This document shows positions 8,656 through 19,629 of a DNA stretch of 64,000 nucleotides, piece by piece. Numbering within the stretch: the stretch's first letter is position 1; every line of letters starts with the position of its first letter. Under the pieces are notes generated by a model. The model made no database searches. It was given only the letters and a program-made list of their open reading frames with translations, and had not been told where the DNA came from. Position numbers and translations under genes: made by a program. The DNA is from Geotalea toluenoxydans JCM 15764 (GTDB lineage Bacteria; Desulfobacterota; Desulfuromonadia; Geobacterales; Geobacteraceae): contig NZ_BBCJ01000011.1 of the NCBI RefSeq assembly GCF_001311985.1, forward strand, positions 1 to 64,000, given 5' to 3'.

Positions 8656-11192
8656 TTACATGATCAGTCGCCTGAAGTCTTCGGCCGGTATCGGCCGGCT
8701 GTAGAGAAAACCCTGCATCTGATCGCAATGGTTTTGGTGTAGAAATTCCAGCTGATCCGCATCCTCCACCCCTTCGGCAATTACCTCCAGCTTGAGATTG
8801 TGGGCCATGGCAATGATGGTGGCGACTATGGCCTTATCGTTGGGGTCGGTATTGACGCCGAAGATGAAGGATTTGTCGATCTTCAGCTTGCGGATCGGCA
8901 ACTTTTTGAGGCAGCTGAGCGAAGAGTAACCGGTGCCGAAATCGTCAATGGCAAAACCCACCTCCATGCCGGTCAGAGTATTCAGGCTGGGAATGGTATA
9001 CTCTATATCCTTCATGGCTGTCCCCTCGGTGATCTCCAGTTCAAGGAAACGGGGGGGCAGGCCTGTGGCATTCAAGACCCTCCGTACCTGGTCCACCAGG
9101 TCCGGCCTGCGGAACTGCTTGGACGACATATTGACCGTCACATTGAAAGAGCGGTACCCCTGATCCTGCCATGCCTTGTTCTGTGCACATGCCGTTTCAA
9201 GCACCCAGTCGTCGATATCGGTTATGAAACCTATTTCCTCTGCCATGGGAATGAAGTTACCAGGTGACAGCAGCCCCAGTTCCGGGTGCAGCCAGTAGAC
9301 CAGTGCCTCCGCACCTGTTACCTGTCCTGTATCCATCGCTACCTGGGGCTGGTAAAGTACGACCAGCTCATGCCGTTCCAGTGCTTGCCTGAGCCTGTTT
9401 TCCAGGGTCACCCTTTCCAGAGTCCGCGTATTCAAGGCAGGATTGTAAAACTGGTAGTTGTTTCTTCCCTGTTCCTTGGCATGATAGAGGGCGATGTCCG
9501 CATTCTTGAGCAGCGTCTCCGCATCCTCTCCGTCCGTGGGATAAAGCTGATGCCGATACTGATGGTTATGTGCAGCTGGTGGCCTTCTATGGCAAAGGGT
9601 TTGTTCATGGAAGAGAGAATCTTGTTGGCAATGGCCGTGGCATCTTCCGGATGGGCCATTTGAGTGATGAGGATATTGTATTCATCTCCCCCGATGCGAG
9701 CAACCGTGTCTGTTTCACGTACGCATTCCTTCAGACGTCCGGAGATGAGCTGAAGAATTTTGTCTCCAGCAGCATGGCCCAGGGAATCATTGATGGATTT
9801 GAACCGGTCCAGATCCAGGAACATCACCGCCTGGATTTCGTTGTAGCGATGCCCCTGGCTGATGGACAGGGCCAGATGGTCCATGAACAGCATTCTGTTT
9901 GCCAGGCCGGTGAGGATGTCATGGGTGGCCTGGTAACGGATCTCATCCTCCATCCTTTTGCTTTCGGTAACATCCCTGACGATGTGAATGGAACCCATGA
10001 CGTTGTTCCTCTCGACGAAAGGAGAAGAGCTTATTTCCACATCCAGGGAATACCCCCACTTAGTACGGATGTTGGTGCTTAATTTATCCAGGGCTTCCAT
10101 GGACTCCCTTTTCTTCAGTTCCCCCTGGATCCGTGGAATTTGTTCTTCCGGCACCAGGTCCACCATGTTCATGGCTACGAATTCGTCAAGCCCATAGCCG
10201 AACAGGTCCATGGCGCGCCGGTTCACATTGATGAATTTCAGCTCCCTGTCGATTATGAAAATGGGGTCGTTGGCATTCTGAAACAGGTAACGGTAACGTT
10301 CCTCCGATTTCTGCCGTTCCTCATAAAGGAGGTAATTTTTCAGTGTCATGCTGAGGGTTTTTGCCACTTTGTGGGCGAAGTCGTACTGGCTGTCGCTGAA
10401 CCAGGAACCGGGGCTGTGGTAGTGGAGAGAGACGGCGCCGATGATCGAGTCACCGGAAGTTAAAGGCGCCTCGATCAGAGACCGGATATGGTAATCGTTA
10501 ATGAAGCGTCTGTTTGTCTGCTCGGTGACCAGAATATTCTGTTGCCCATCCAGTTGAAACCTTGAGAATGCCATTTCTTCCGGATCGTAGATCTCGCCGA
10601 TAACTATTCTTGGCAGCCCCCAGGACGATATGATCTTCCATCGCTCATTTTCCAGCTGGTAAATGACTGCTGAATCAGCCTTTATGGCATGGCCGGCCTT
10701 TTCCAGGATGCGCTCCATGATGACCTGGAAATCCAGGGACAGATCCACAAGCTCATTTATCTGGTTGATCGCCTCACTGAGTTCCTTTGCCTTGCGGATG
10801 GTTTCCTCGGCTCTTTTCCGTTGAATGGAATAGCGGATGGATCGAGTCAGAAGGCTTGCATTGAACTGCCCCTTGATCAGATAATCCTGTGCCCCCTTTT
10901 CCACCGCCTCAAGTCCCATTCCTTCATCATCCAGCCCGGTGAGGAGGATGACAGGGGTGTCGACATTTTTCTCCTGTATTCGTGCCAGGGTAGCGAGCCC
11001 CTGGCTGTCCGGCAGCCCCAGGTCAAGCAACACCACATGAAACTGTTCCGCAGCAAGTACCTTGATGCCTTGGGCGAGACGTCCTACCTGCTTTACCGAA
11101 AATCGGGTATCTTCCCGTTCGGCGAGCATTTCCTCGATGAGGGCCAAATCGTAAGGGTTATCCTCGATCAGCAGAATTTTTATTTTTTCCAT
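8656..11192 (-). CDS. Receiver-GAF-PAS-GGDEF-EAL cyclic-di-GMP regulator (one frameshift)
   Basis: About 845 residues once a missing base near 9538-9541 is restored. Order: CheY-like receiver (residues 1-125; LLIEDN, VVLLDLGLP with the phospho-Asp, YLIKG), GAF (about 150-290), PAS (about 300-410), GGDEF (about 420-585; active-site variant GGDEY) and EAL (about 600-845). The EAL catalytic motifs are intact: EALVYW, DDFGTGYSSL, KIDKSF and EGVED. Both making and breaking cyclic-di-GMP therefore look possible. The shift falls between GGDEF and EAL, so an unmerged reading gives two proteins (8656-9435 and 9432-11192). It is co-directional with the single-domain receiver upstream, 21 bases away, and probably shares its kinase input. 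Confidence 0.88.
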
Positions 11193-11213
11193 AGAAGACC
11201 CATGGCTGAAAAA

Positions 11214-11660
11214 TTAGTGTCTGAAAGGAAGCTTTACCGTTGTAAACCAAAAATCTTCTATTGCCTTGACCACACCCATGAACTGTTCGAAATCGACCGG
11301 TTTCGTCACGTAGCAGTTTGCATGAAGGCTGTAGGATTTAAGTATATCCTCCTCGGCTTTGGAGCTGGTGAGTACGACGATGGGAATCCATTTCAGGTCA
11401 GGGTCCGATTTTATCTCTTCGAGTACCTCTCGCCCCCCTTTCCGCGGCAGATTCAGATCCAGCAGCACCAGATCAGGGAGTTGCCGATCGGCATACGAGC
11501 CCTGCCGGCGCAGATAGTTCAATGCCTGGACCCCATCACGAACCACATTCAGGATATGGCGGGTGGCGCCGGTACCTAGTGCCTCACGCACAAGTTCCAC
11601 ATCTCCCGGGTTATCTTCCACCAGCAGAATATCGATGGCGCTGCCGATATCTTTTTTCAC
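11214..11660 (-). CDS. Rcp1-type single-domain response regulator
   Basis: A 148-residue CheY-like receiver with GTG start at 11660 preceded by GGAGGG. Acidic pocket VEDNPGD, phospho-acceptor LVLLDLNLP, Thr in VVLTSS and Lys in YVTKPVD are present. The spacing and the loop with LRRQGSYAD are typical of Rcp1-like receivers that serve phytochrome-family kinases. There is no output domain, so it probably acts as a phospho-shuttle or by protein contact. The kinases with a phytochrome-type core downstream (12317-14226, 16606-19607, 19630-21841) are natural partners by family and proximity. Confidence 0.93.
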   Translation of the reverse strand: MKKDIGSAIDILLVEDNPGDVELVREALGTGATRHILNVVRDGVQALNYLRRQGSYADRQLPDLVLLDLNLPRKGGREVLEEIKSDPDLKWIPIVVLTSSKAEEDILKSYSLHANCYVTKPVDFEQFMGVVKAIEDFWFTTVKLPFRH

Positions 11661-11922
11661 CTGACCCTCCAGTCAGTGCGGACAAACGGGACCATCGCTC
11701 TCCCGGCAGGCTTTTGCATACGAAGTTTCACTTGTATTGACTCGGCCTTCGGCTGCCACTTTCGAGGAGCCTCGTTTCCTTCAATGATCCATGACAATTG
11801 TTCGTCAGCCTGCCAGCGTATATAAATAATATTAGCACAACTTAACGTTTTGACAGGAAGAGGGTGGTGGGGAAATGGCGCTGTGATAATATTTTTATAG
11901 GACTTTGGACAGAGGAGCAAAA

Positions 11923-12311
11923 ATGGATGGTAATTCTGCCTGCATATTGTTGATTGAGGATAACAGTGGTGACGCACTCCTTATTATCGAAATGCTCTCG
12001 GAGTTTCCCGGTCGTTATGAAGTGACCAGAGCAAGCCGCTTCTCGGCAGCCTTCGAACTGTTGGAAAGAAATAGCTTCGACCTGGTGATCATGGACCTCA
12101 ATCTGCCGATGGGAACGGGATTGAATCCATGGGCAGAATCAGGGAGAAATCGGCGCTGCCGGTCATAGTCATGACCGGCTTTTTTGATGAACGACTGGCT
12201 GCCAGGGCTGCCGCCGAAGGGGCAGGATCATTTATCGTCAAAGGCAATGTTGACGCCGTTGAGCTTGATGTCACCATTCAAAAATGTCTGAAAAAGAAGG
12301 ACCATTCCTGA
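11923..12311 (+). CDS. Single-domain response regulator (one frameshift)
   Basis: A receiver of about 129 residues. The ATG at 11923 follows AGAGGAG; an upstream in-frame ATG at 11905 is less well placed. Motifs: LLIEDNSGDA, LVIMDLNLP with the acceptor Asp, VIVMTG and FIVKG. The frame moves at about 12120-12128, where one base is missing. Family resemblance is again to Rcp1-like receivers. It is transcribed divergently from the Rcp1-type gene and convergently to the kinase at 12317-14226. Confidence 0.8.
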
Positions 12312-12316
12312 AAAGC

Positions 12317-14226
12317 TCATTTATGCAGAATGCCCTTCATGACTGGGATAGTGAATAAAAAGGTCGTCCCTTGGCCAAAGACCGACTCAACCCAGATCCG
12401 GCCGCCGTGGCGCTCGACGATTCTTTTGCACAGCGCCAGGCCGATACCGGTTCCCGAATACTCGTCACGGCTGTGCAATCTCTGGAATATCTGGAAAATC
12501 CGTTGGTAATGTTCCGCTTCGATGCCGATGCCGTTGTCTTTGACGGCAAACAGCCATTCCCCATGCTGCTTCTGAGCCGAAACGGTGACGACCAGCGGGA
12601 TATCCCGCCTGCGGTATTTGATGGCGTTGCCGATCAGGTTCTGGAACAGCTGCAGCAGCTGGATTTCGTCACCGAAGACGGTCGGCAGCCCTTCTCCATG
12701 TACAGCTGCGCCGCTCTCCTTTATGGATGCATCAAGGTTGGCAAGGGCCTCTGAAAAGACTTTACCGGTGTTGACCGGGCTGAATACTGCCCCGCGGGTT
12801 ATCCGCGAATAGGCGAGCAGCCCTTCGATCAGACGTTGCATCCGCTTGGCGCCGTCCACGGCATAATGGATGTAGGAGTCAGCCTTTTCGTCGATGTTTC
12901 CCCGATATTTATTTTCCAGCAGTTGCAGATAGCTGGCGATCATTCGCAGCGGCTCCTGCAGGTCGTGGGAGGCCACGTAGGCGAATTGGGCAAGCTCCAG
13001 GTTGGAGCGGGACAAATCGGTCATGGTTTTCCTCAGGTCTTCTTCAGCCCGCCTGCGGTCGCTCATGTCAAGGGTGGTGCCGATCAACCGGAGCGGACCA
13101 CCTCTGTGGTCATAGAAAACCCTGCCACGGACCGCTATCCAGCGTTCCCTGCCGTCCTGGAGCCCGAGCGTCCTGAATTCCGTGCTGATGCTGGTTTCCT
13201 GCTCCAGCGACTGGCGGATCAGCTGGTCTACCTTTGCCCGATCCTCCTCGTGTATTCCACTCAGAAATATCTCATAGTCGACGGGTGCATTGCAGGGAAG
13301 GCCGAAATGGCGTCTGGTGGTTTCCGACCAGCGCAGCACCCCTGTTTCCGGATAAAAATCGAAGGTGCCGATGTCGGCAGATTCCACGGCCAGATTAAGG
13401 GTGGCCACCTTGTAGTGAAGCTCTTCCTCCACTACCTTTTTCTCGTTTATATCCAGCACGTAGGTCAGAAAATGCAGCGGCTTACCCTGTTCATCGGTTA
13501 CTATGGAACAGTTCAGATACCCCCAGACGATTTTGCCATCTTTGCGGATGAATCTCTTTTCCATTTGGAACGACTCGATCTCGCCGCTTTTGAGGCGCAG
13601 AACCTGCTTCCAGTCCTCCTCAAAATCGGCCGGATGGGTAAAATCCCTGAATGGCCGCCCCAGCAGTTCCTCTTCCCGGTAACCGAGGAAACGGCAGAAG
13701 TTGGGTGTGACCTTCTGCCAGCATCCCTCCAGGCTCACATGCAGCGGCATTACCAGGGCGATTTTTTCTGCCTGGGCAAGCCGCTCATAGGTCTGACGCA
13801 ATGCCTGTTCCGCTTTTCGCCTTTCGGCAATCTCCTCTTCTGCCTGCTTGCGGCGGCGTTCTGCCTCCTGGGCGCTGGCCTCGGCCATGGCCTGCGATCT
13901 CCGGGAGATATGCCCGATGCCGGTGATCAGCAGAGAGACACACAGAAAGCCGATGCTTCCTACCAGAGGGATGGTCCAGCTTGAATACAGGGATATTCTC
14001 GGTTCGATGAAAAGCCAAACCGCACTGACGAAACTGAGGAGAATTGCGATCAGTGATGGTCCTGGACCGGCAAAAAACGCTGTGGCGGTAATGGCCACAT
14101 AAAATGTGGAAAAAGGGAATTCCCTGCCAGGCAGGGATCGAGCGCCAGTCGGACAAGCAGCGCTGCAAGTGTAAAGCCGACGGCAAGACCGTATCTTGCC
14201 TTGGAAGTCTTCGCATATTTGGGCAT
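12317..14226 (-). CDS. Membrane sensor histidine kinase with DUF4118-like anchor and PAS domains (one frameshift)
   Basis: Reads as about 637 residues from the ATG at 14226 after restoring a base near 14118-14122. The N-terminus has three to four hydrophobic segments (FTLAALLVRLAL, AILLSFVSAVWLF, VGSIGFLCVSLLI) resembling the KdpD-type DUF4118 module. A coiled linker, two PAS/PAC domains (each ends in a PAC block) and the catalytic core follow. The phospho-His lies in [10 protein letters not shown] and the ATPase has NLIGNAIKYR, DNGIGIE and GTGIGLALCK. The core is a close paralogue of those at 16606-19607 and 19630-21841. Its 5' neighbour on the same strand is a soluble kinase 24 bases away, so they are probably one operon. 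Confidence 0.85.
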
Positions 14227-14250
14227 ATCTTTCCTGTAGTGCAAGGTTTT

Positions 14251-15020
14251 TCAGGAATCACCAAGGGTAAAGTAAAAGGTAGCACCTTCTCCTTCTGCCC
14301 CTTCGGCAGACACCCGGCCGCCATGACGCTGAACTGCTTTTTTGACGACGGCGAGGCCCATGCCGGTGCCGGGAAACTCGGATTCCAGGTGAAGCCGCTG
14401 GAAAGGTTGAACAGCCGGTATAGCTGATCGGCGGCGAAGCCGGCGCCGTTATCCTGGACAAAATAAATGGTCCTGTCCCCCTCCTGTCTTGAGCCGAAGC
14501 GGATAATCGCCGGCTGTGCGTCTTTGGTGAATTTCCAGGCATTGTCCAGCAGGTTCCTTAGCGCTGCCTGCAGAAGCTGACGGTCGCCGATAACTTTAAT
14601 CTCCGGGGCCACTTCCACCTGTGTCTGTCTCTCTGGCTGACTCTCCTGAAGTTCCTGGAGAATAGCTGTAGCCATAGCGGAGAGGTCAACCGTCTCTTTC
14701 TTCATTTCAAGCCGGCCGATCCGGGACAGAGTGAGGAGGTCGTCAATCATGCGCCCCATCCGCGCCACTCCGGACATGATCATCTCCAGGTATTCAAGCC
14801 CCTGGCCTTGCAGCCGGTCCCCGTATTTTTTCGACAGGAGATGGGCAAAACCGAAAATATTGCGCAAGGGCGACCTGAGATCATGGGAAATGGCATAATT
14901 AAGCGAGCCCAGCTCTTGCTGCGCTTCCTGAAGCTGCAAAGTCCGCTCTTCCAGCTGTTTTTCCAGGCTTAACACCTGTTTCCTCAGCTCTTCCACCTGC
15001 TGTTTCTCAGCTTGGTCCAT
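14251..15020 (-). CDS. Small soluble histidine kinase (one frameshift)
   Basis: About 256 residues from the ATG at 15020 (Shine-Dalgarno GGAGAGA). It has no sensor domain: an N-terminal coiled coil ([19 protein letters not shown]) leads straight into the H-box [11 protein letters not shown] and an ATPase domain ([16 protein letters not shown]). After restoring one missing base near 14403-14408 the end reads through [15 protein letters not shown] to a TGA at 14251. Without that correction the frame runs wrongly for another 155 residues into the next gene. It probably works in a complex with a sensor partner, since it lacks one of its own. Confidence 0.82.
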
Positions 15021-15135
15021 ACTCTCTCCAGTTCCGTCCGATGTTCGTTTCTTCTTTTGATAATTATATAATACTTATTATAATATTTATATGGGGTGTG
15101 GAAAACCCCGTATTAATTGCAAGCAAAGGAGGTAC

Positions 15136-16553
15136 ATGAAAATCCTTATCGTCGATGACAATGAACAGTACCGGAAACTTCTGTCTGCCATCTTTGTGGA
15201 CAGGGGATGGGAGGCGATAGATGCTCCCGAAGGCAACAAAGGCATGGAACTGCTCAGGGAACATATCCCCGACGTGATCCTGTCGGACATCATGATGCCG
15301 CGCATGGACGGTTTCCAGTTCCTGCGAGCATTGAGAACCTCTGCTTTCGGCGATATCATTTTCATCTTTTACACATCCACCTACACCAAGGCCAGTCACC
15401 GGATTTCGCGCTGTCTCTCGGTGCTGACGCCTATATTGCCAAGCCTTTGGACCCGGAGGATATCGTACAGGCTCTGATGGATATCCTTGACCGAAAAGAG
15501 CTGAGGCCGAAGCGGCGGGAGTTGCCGAGCGAGGAGGAATTTCTCCGTCTGCACAGCCTGTTTCTCTCGGAAAAGCTCATGGAAAAGACGGAGGAGCTTA
15601 GAAAGGAATCGGTTGAGCATCGCCGGGCCGAAGATGAACTCATGCAACTCAGGGAAAAGGAACGGCAACGGCCGGGCGGGTATGGGCTGAGGCCCGGAAC
15701 AGTCGGACAGGGGGGGACGGAGATGACTCCCCAGACAATCCTGTCGGTTGAGATCGATGACCAGGTTTACACTCCCTTGAGCAAGATTGAAACCATCTGC
15801 GAATCTCTGGCCAGGGGTGGGTTTCCGGACAGCGAGGGGGTTCGTCTGGTGGAAAAGATCTGCCTTTCCATGCATAAACTGCGAAACCTGGTAACAGAGC
15901 TCGAAAGGAATTTTCTTCTGCCGCGCAGCGCCGTCCTTGCCCCAATAAGACGCATCCAGATAATGATAGATGTCCTGAAAAAGGATTATGCCGACTTTGG
16001 CGCATCAATGGGATCGAGCCTGATCGAGATGGAAGGTCAGCTCAGGCAGTTTGCCGCCTTTGTGGAAGACCTTCTGAAGCTGGGTAACGTGGCAAAGCAG
16101 ACTTTAAAAAATGAAACAGTAAATGTAACCGGACTTGCAGTGGACATCCTGGCCAAGCTTCGGCAGTCCGCTCCGCACCGCCGGTCCGAATTCAGCGTTC
16201 AGCCAGGCATGACGGTGACTGGTGATGCCCTGTTGCTGAGAATGGCCCTGGAACAGCTATTGGAAAATTCCTGGAACTTTACCGCAGAACGGGATGAAGC
16301 GAGAATTGCCGTAGGCTGCAAGGCTGAGACCGGCAGTAAGCCTGAGTTCTACATCCGTGACAACGGCATCGGTTTTCCCAACGATAAGGCAAAGCAGATT
16401 TTTAACGCCTTTGCCAAGGCCCATGAGCCGCCGAGGACACTTGGCAACGGTATCGGTCTCACCCTGGCAAAGGCAGCCATCAGACGCCATGGGGGAGATA
16501 TCCGGGGCCATGGGGAACCAGGCCGCGGCGCGGCTTTTTATTTCATGGTTTGA
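15136..16553 (+). CDS. Receiver fused to a degenerate histidine kinase (one frameshift)
   Basis: Start ATG at 15136 with a consensus AAAGGAGGT. About 472 residues. Residues 1-120 are a complete receiver (LIVDDN, VILSDIMMP, YIAKPLDPED). A coiled linker and a kinase-like region follow with a recognisable ATPase (LLENSWNFT, RDNGIGFPND, GNGIGLTLAK). In the dimerisation helix the segment RSAVLAPIRRI aligns with the S-H-D-L-R-S-P-L-R box of the neighbouring kinase at 14251-15020, and the position of the phospho-His is a Ser. It may bind ATP and signal allosterically, or dephosphorylate a partner. The frame moves near 15398-15400 (one base missing). Confidence 0.8.
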
Positions 16554-16605
16554 ATAGGCACTTTCTGCAGCTTGACCATGGCTGGCCCATTACCCTGCCT
16601 GCTGC

Positions 16606-19600
16606 TTATCCATTCCTGGCAGTTGGAATGGTAAAAAAGAAGGTCGACCCTTCACCCGGTTCCGATTCCACCCATATTTTGCCACCATGGCGTTCGACGA
16701 TTTTCTTGCAGGATGCCAGGCCGATGCCGGTTCCCTGGTATTCGTCCTGGGCATGCAACCGCCGGAATATCTGGAAAATCTCGTCGAAATATCCACTTTC
16801 AATGCCTATGCCGTTGTCCTGCACGGAAAACAGCCATTCATTACCCTCCTTCCGGCTGACACATGTATTTGGGGGGGGACATCCTTTTTGCGGTACTTAA
16901 GCTATTGGCCAGGAGGTTCTGGAAAAGCTGCATCAACTGTGTCTCATCTCCTTCACTACGGGGAGGGGGGCACCGGTGATTCTGGCGCCGCTTTCACTGA
17001 TTGCAGTATCCAGGTTGGCCAGGGCTGCTGCAAAGGATTTATTGGTGTCCACGGGCATCAATCTGATGCCGCGGGAAATGCGCGAGTAGGTGAGAAGCCC
17101 TTCAATCAGTTTCTGCATCCGGTTCGTGCCATCGACGGCAAAATTAATATAAGTCTGCGCCTTCTCGTCCAGACTTTCCTTGTATCTTCTTTCCAAAAGC
17201 TTCACGTATCCGGCCACCATCCGTAACGGTTCCTGCAGGTCGTGGGAGGCGATGTAGGCGAACTGCTCCAGCTCCCGGTTTGAACGTTCCAGCTCATCCA
17301 TGGCTGCCTTCAGGTCTTCTTCCGCCTTTTTACGGTCCGTGACATCGAAGATGACGCCGGTCATGCGCAAGGGTTGCTGCCTGCTGTCGCAGAAAACTCC
17401 CCCCCGGCCCATGATCCAGCGCAGGGAGCCGTTATTCCAGTTGACACGGAACATTGCCTGGAATTGTCTGCACTGGGCGAGGGCCTGATCCGTTTCCTCC
17501 ATAACCTGGTATCGGTCATCGGATGAAGCAATGCCAGGAACTCTTCATAGGATCCGGGGGGGCTATCGATGCGAGAAGGGACAGGTATTGATTGGAGAAG
17601 GTGCTTTCCCGTGTCTGCAGGTTCACATTCCACATGCCGATGCCTGCCGCGGACTGGGCGAGAACCAGCCGGTCTTCGCTAACGCGCAGTCTTTCTTCAT
17701 TCTGCCGCAGGGCGTCCAGTACTCTTTTTCGTTCGGAAATATCCCGTACCACTGCCAGAAGGCGGTCTTTGCCGCCGAGTATCACCTTTTTCAGGCTTAC
17801 TTCGACCCAAAATTGGGTGCCGTCCTTGGCGAGCGCCAGCCATTCCACCAGCTGGGGCTCGCCGGATGCTGCGCGGCGACCGACCTCCATGGCCCGTTCC
17901 TGGGTATAGCCTGCCGAGCAGGCGCTCAGCTCTCCTATGTCCAGGCGCATAATTTCATCGTATCGGTATTTGTACATTTCCAGCACCCTTTGGTTTACGT
18001 CCAGGATAGCTCCGGACTCTGCACACTGGATGAAGAAGCCGTCGTTGGCAGAATCGAAGATGGTCCGGTAGTTTGCCTCCGAGACTCTAAGGCTTCCTCG
18101 GCCTGTTTACGGTCATGGATGTCCTCGACTATGGCAATTAACCTTGCGGATTTACCTTCGGGGTCACGGCACTGGGTGGCGCTGACCCTTACCCAGATGA
18201 TGCTGCCGTCCTTGCGGATATTGCGTTTCTCGATGAAAAAGCTGCCGGTTTCACCTTTAAGCACCCGATTCATTTCAGCCAGATTTTCTTCCACATCGTC
18301 AGGATGGGTAACCTTCATGAAGGTGAAATCGGGCTGAAAGATCTCTTCCCGGTCATAACCGATTATGCGGCAGTAGGCCTGGTTTACCTCCTGGAATCGG
18401 CCATCAAGTCCAAGTATGGCCAAACCGATCGGGGCATTGGCAAAGAACTCCCTGAACATTTCTTCGCTTTCCCGGAGCCTTTTACTGAGGCTTTCCAGCT
18501 CGGCGGCATGTTTTTCCACCACATTACGGGCTTCAATATGTCTGATGGCCAGAGAAGTGAGCTGGCAGAGCTGGGTGAGCATGACTTCATCTTCCTCGGT
18601 GAATTCCCCATGCCGCTTGTGGGAAACCAGGATCATGCCACAGGCTTCGCCTCCCGTGCCCTCCAGTCTTGCACCCAAAAGTCCCTTCAGCGGCGCATGT
18701 CCTTCGGGCAGCCCCCACCACTCCGGATGATTTTCCAGCTCCTTTTGGGTAAAGCGGATGGTGGATGATTTTTGCAGAAGTTCCATGTAGACGCCGCCAC
18801 GGTTGACGGTAAAGGTGATATCCGTAGGGCAGGGGGATAATGGGGCATCATAAGCGAGGGCACCAATAGTGATGCTTCCTTCCTTGTAACCATGGCCTGA
18901 GGTTGCTACCTGTGCGTCGGTGACGGCAATGGCTCCTTCTACGGCACGGTTGAGGGTGCCTGAATGGTTGTCTCGCTGAGGACAGCCGACGAAACGCCTA
19001 CCAGAATCATAAGCCGGTCAAGGGTCTGCAGCACCTTCTGCTCATTGGCACGGGCGGCTTCCTCTGCATTTATTCGCTCCTGGAGCAGCAGGGCGTTTTT
19101 CAGGGCCAGGGTTATGGTGGATGCTGCCTTGTTGGCGAAGTCCACTTCCCTGTGGGAAAATTTCCGCTCGGGATGATGGTAATGGATGGAAAAGTTGCCG
19201 ACCACCTTTTCACCAATGGTCAGGGCCACGTCAAGCAGGGCGTTTATGCCGTATCGCTCAATGAACCTGTTGTTTGCCCGGCTATCATGGCGAACATCGT
19301 TTATGACCACAGCTTGCCCCTGGCTGGCTGCCTCTATGGAAAAGGAAATCTCCTCGGCCCTGATCTGCCTGTCCTGCAGTTCTCCAGGAAACCCATAGAT
19401 GTATTTTGCGGTCCAACCATCCCCTTCCGGCAGGTAAATGACTGCCGATTCAGCACCTATGGCCCGCGCAACCTCTACCACCACCTTTTTCATGATGCTG
19501 TCGAAATCCAGTTTTGAATGGATCAGCACATTGATGTGGTTCAGGGCATCGCTGTATTTGCTGCCGGCAATCTCCCGCTGGTCGTGCTCCTTGTCTTGAT

Positions 19601-19607
19601 TGGCCAT
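16606..19607 (-). CDS. GAF-GAF-PAS-PAS-PAS sensor histidine kinase (about seven frameshifts)
   Basis: A soluble kinase of about 1000 residues starting at the ATG at 19607 (Shine-Dalgarno AGAGGA). Two GAF domains come first (the second contains [14 protein letters not shown]), then PAS domains with PAC signatures ([22 protein letters not shown]). The phytochrome-type core is [28 protein letters not shown]. Single bases are missing near 18958, 18087, 17572, 17519, 16950, 16897 and 16849; each restored frame continues the domain. The density is higher than elsewhere, so true decay cannot be excluded. The gene lies 22 bases after the kinase at 19630-21841 and is probably co-transcribed with it. 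Confidence 0.75.
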
Positions 19608-19629
19608 TGCATCCTCTTTGGCAAGCTGG

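Noticed and set aside
12836..13984. Plus-strand open frame of 382 residues
   Set aside because: Antisense to the DUF4118-PAS kinase, whose PAS and kinase motifs are unmistakable.
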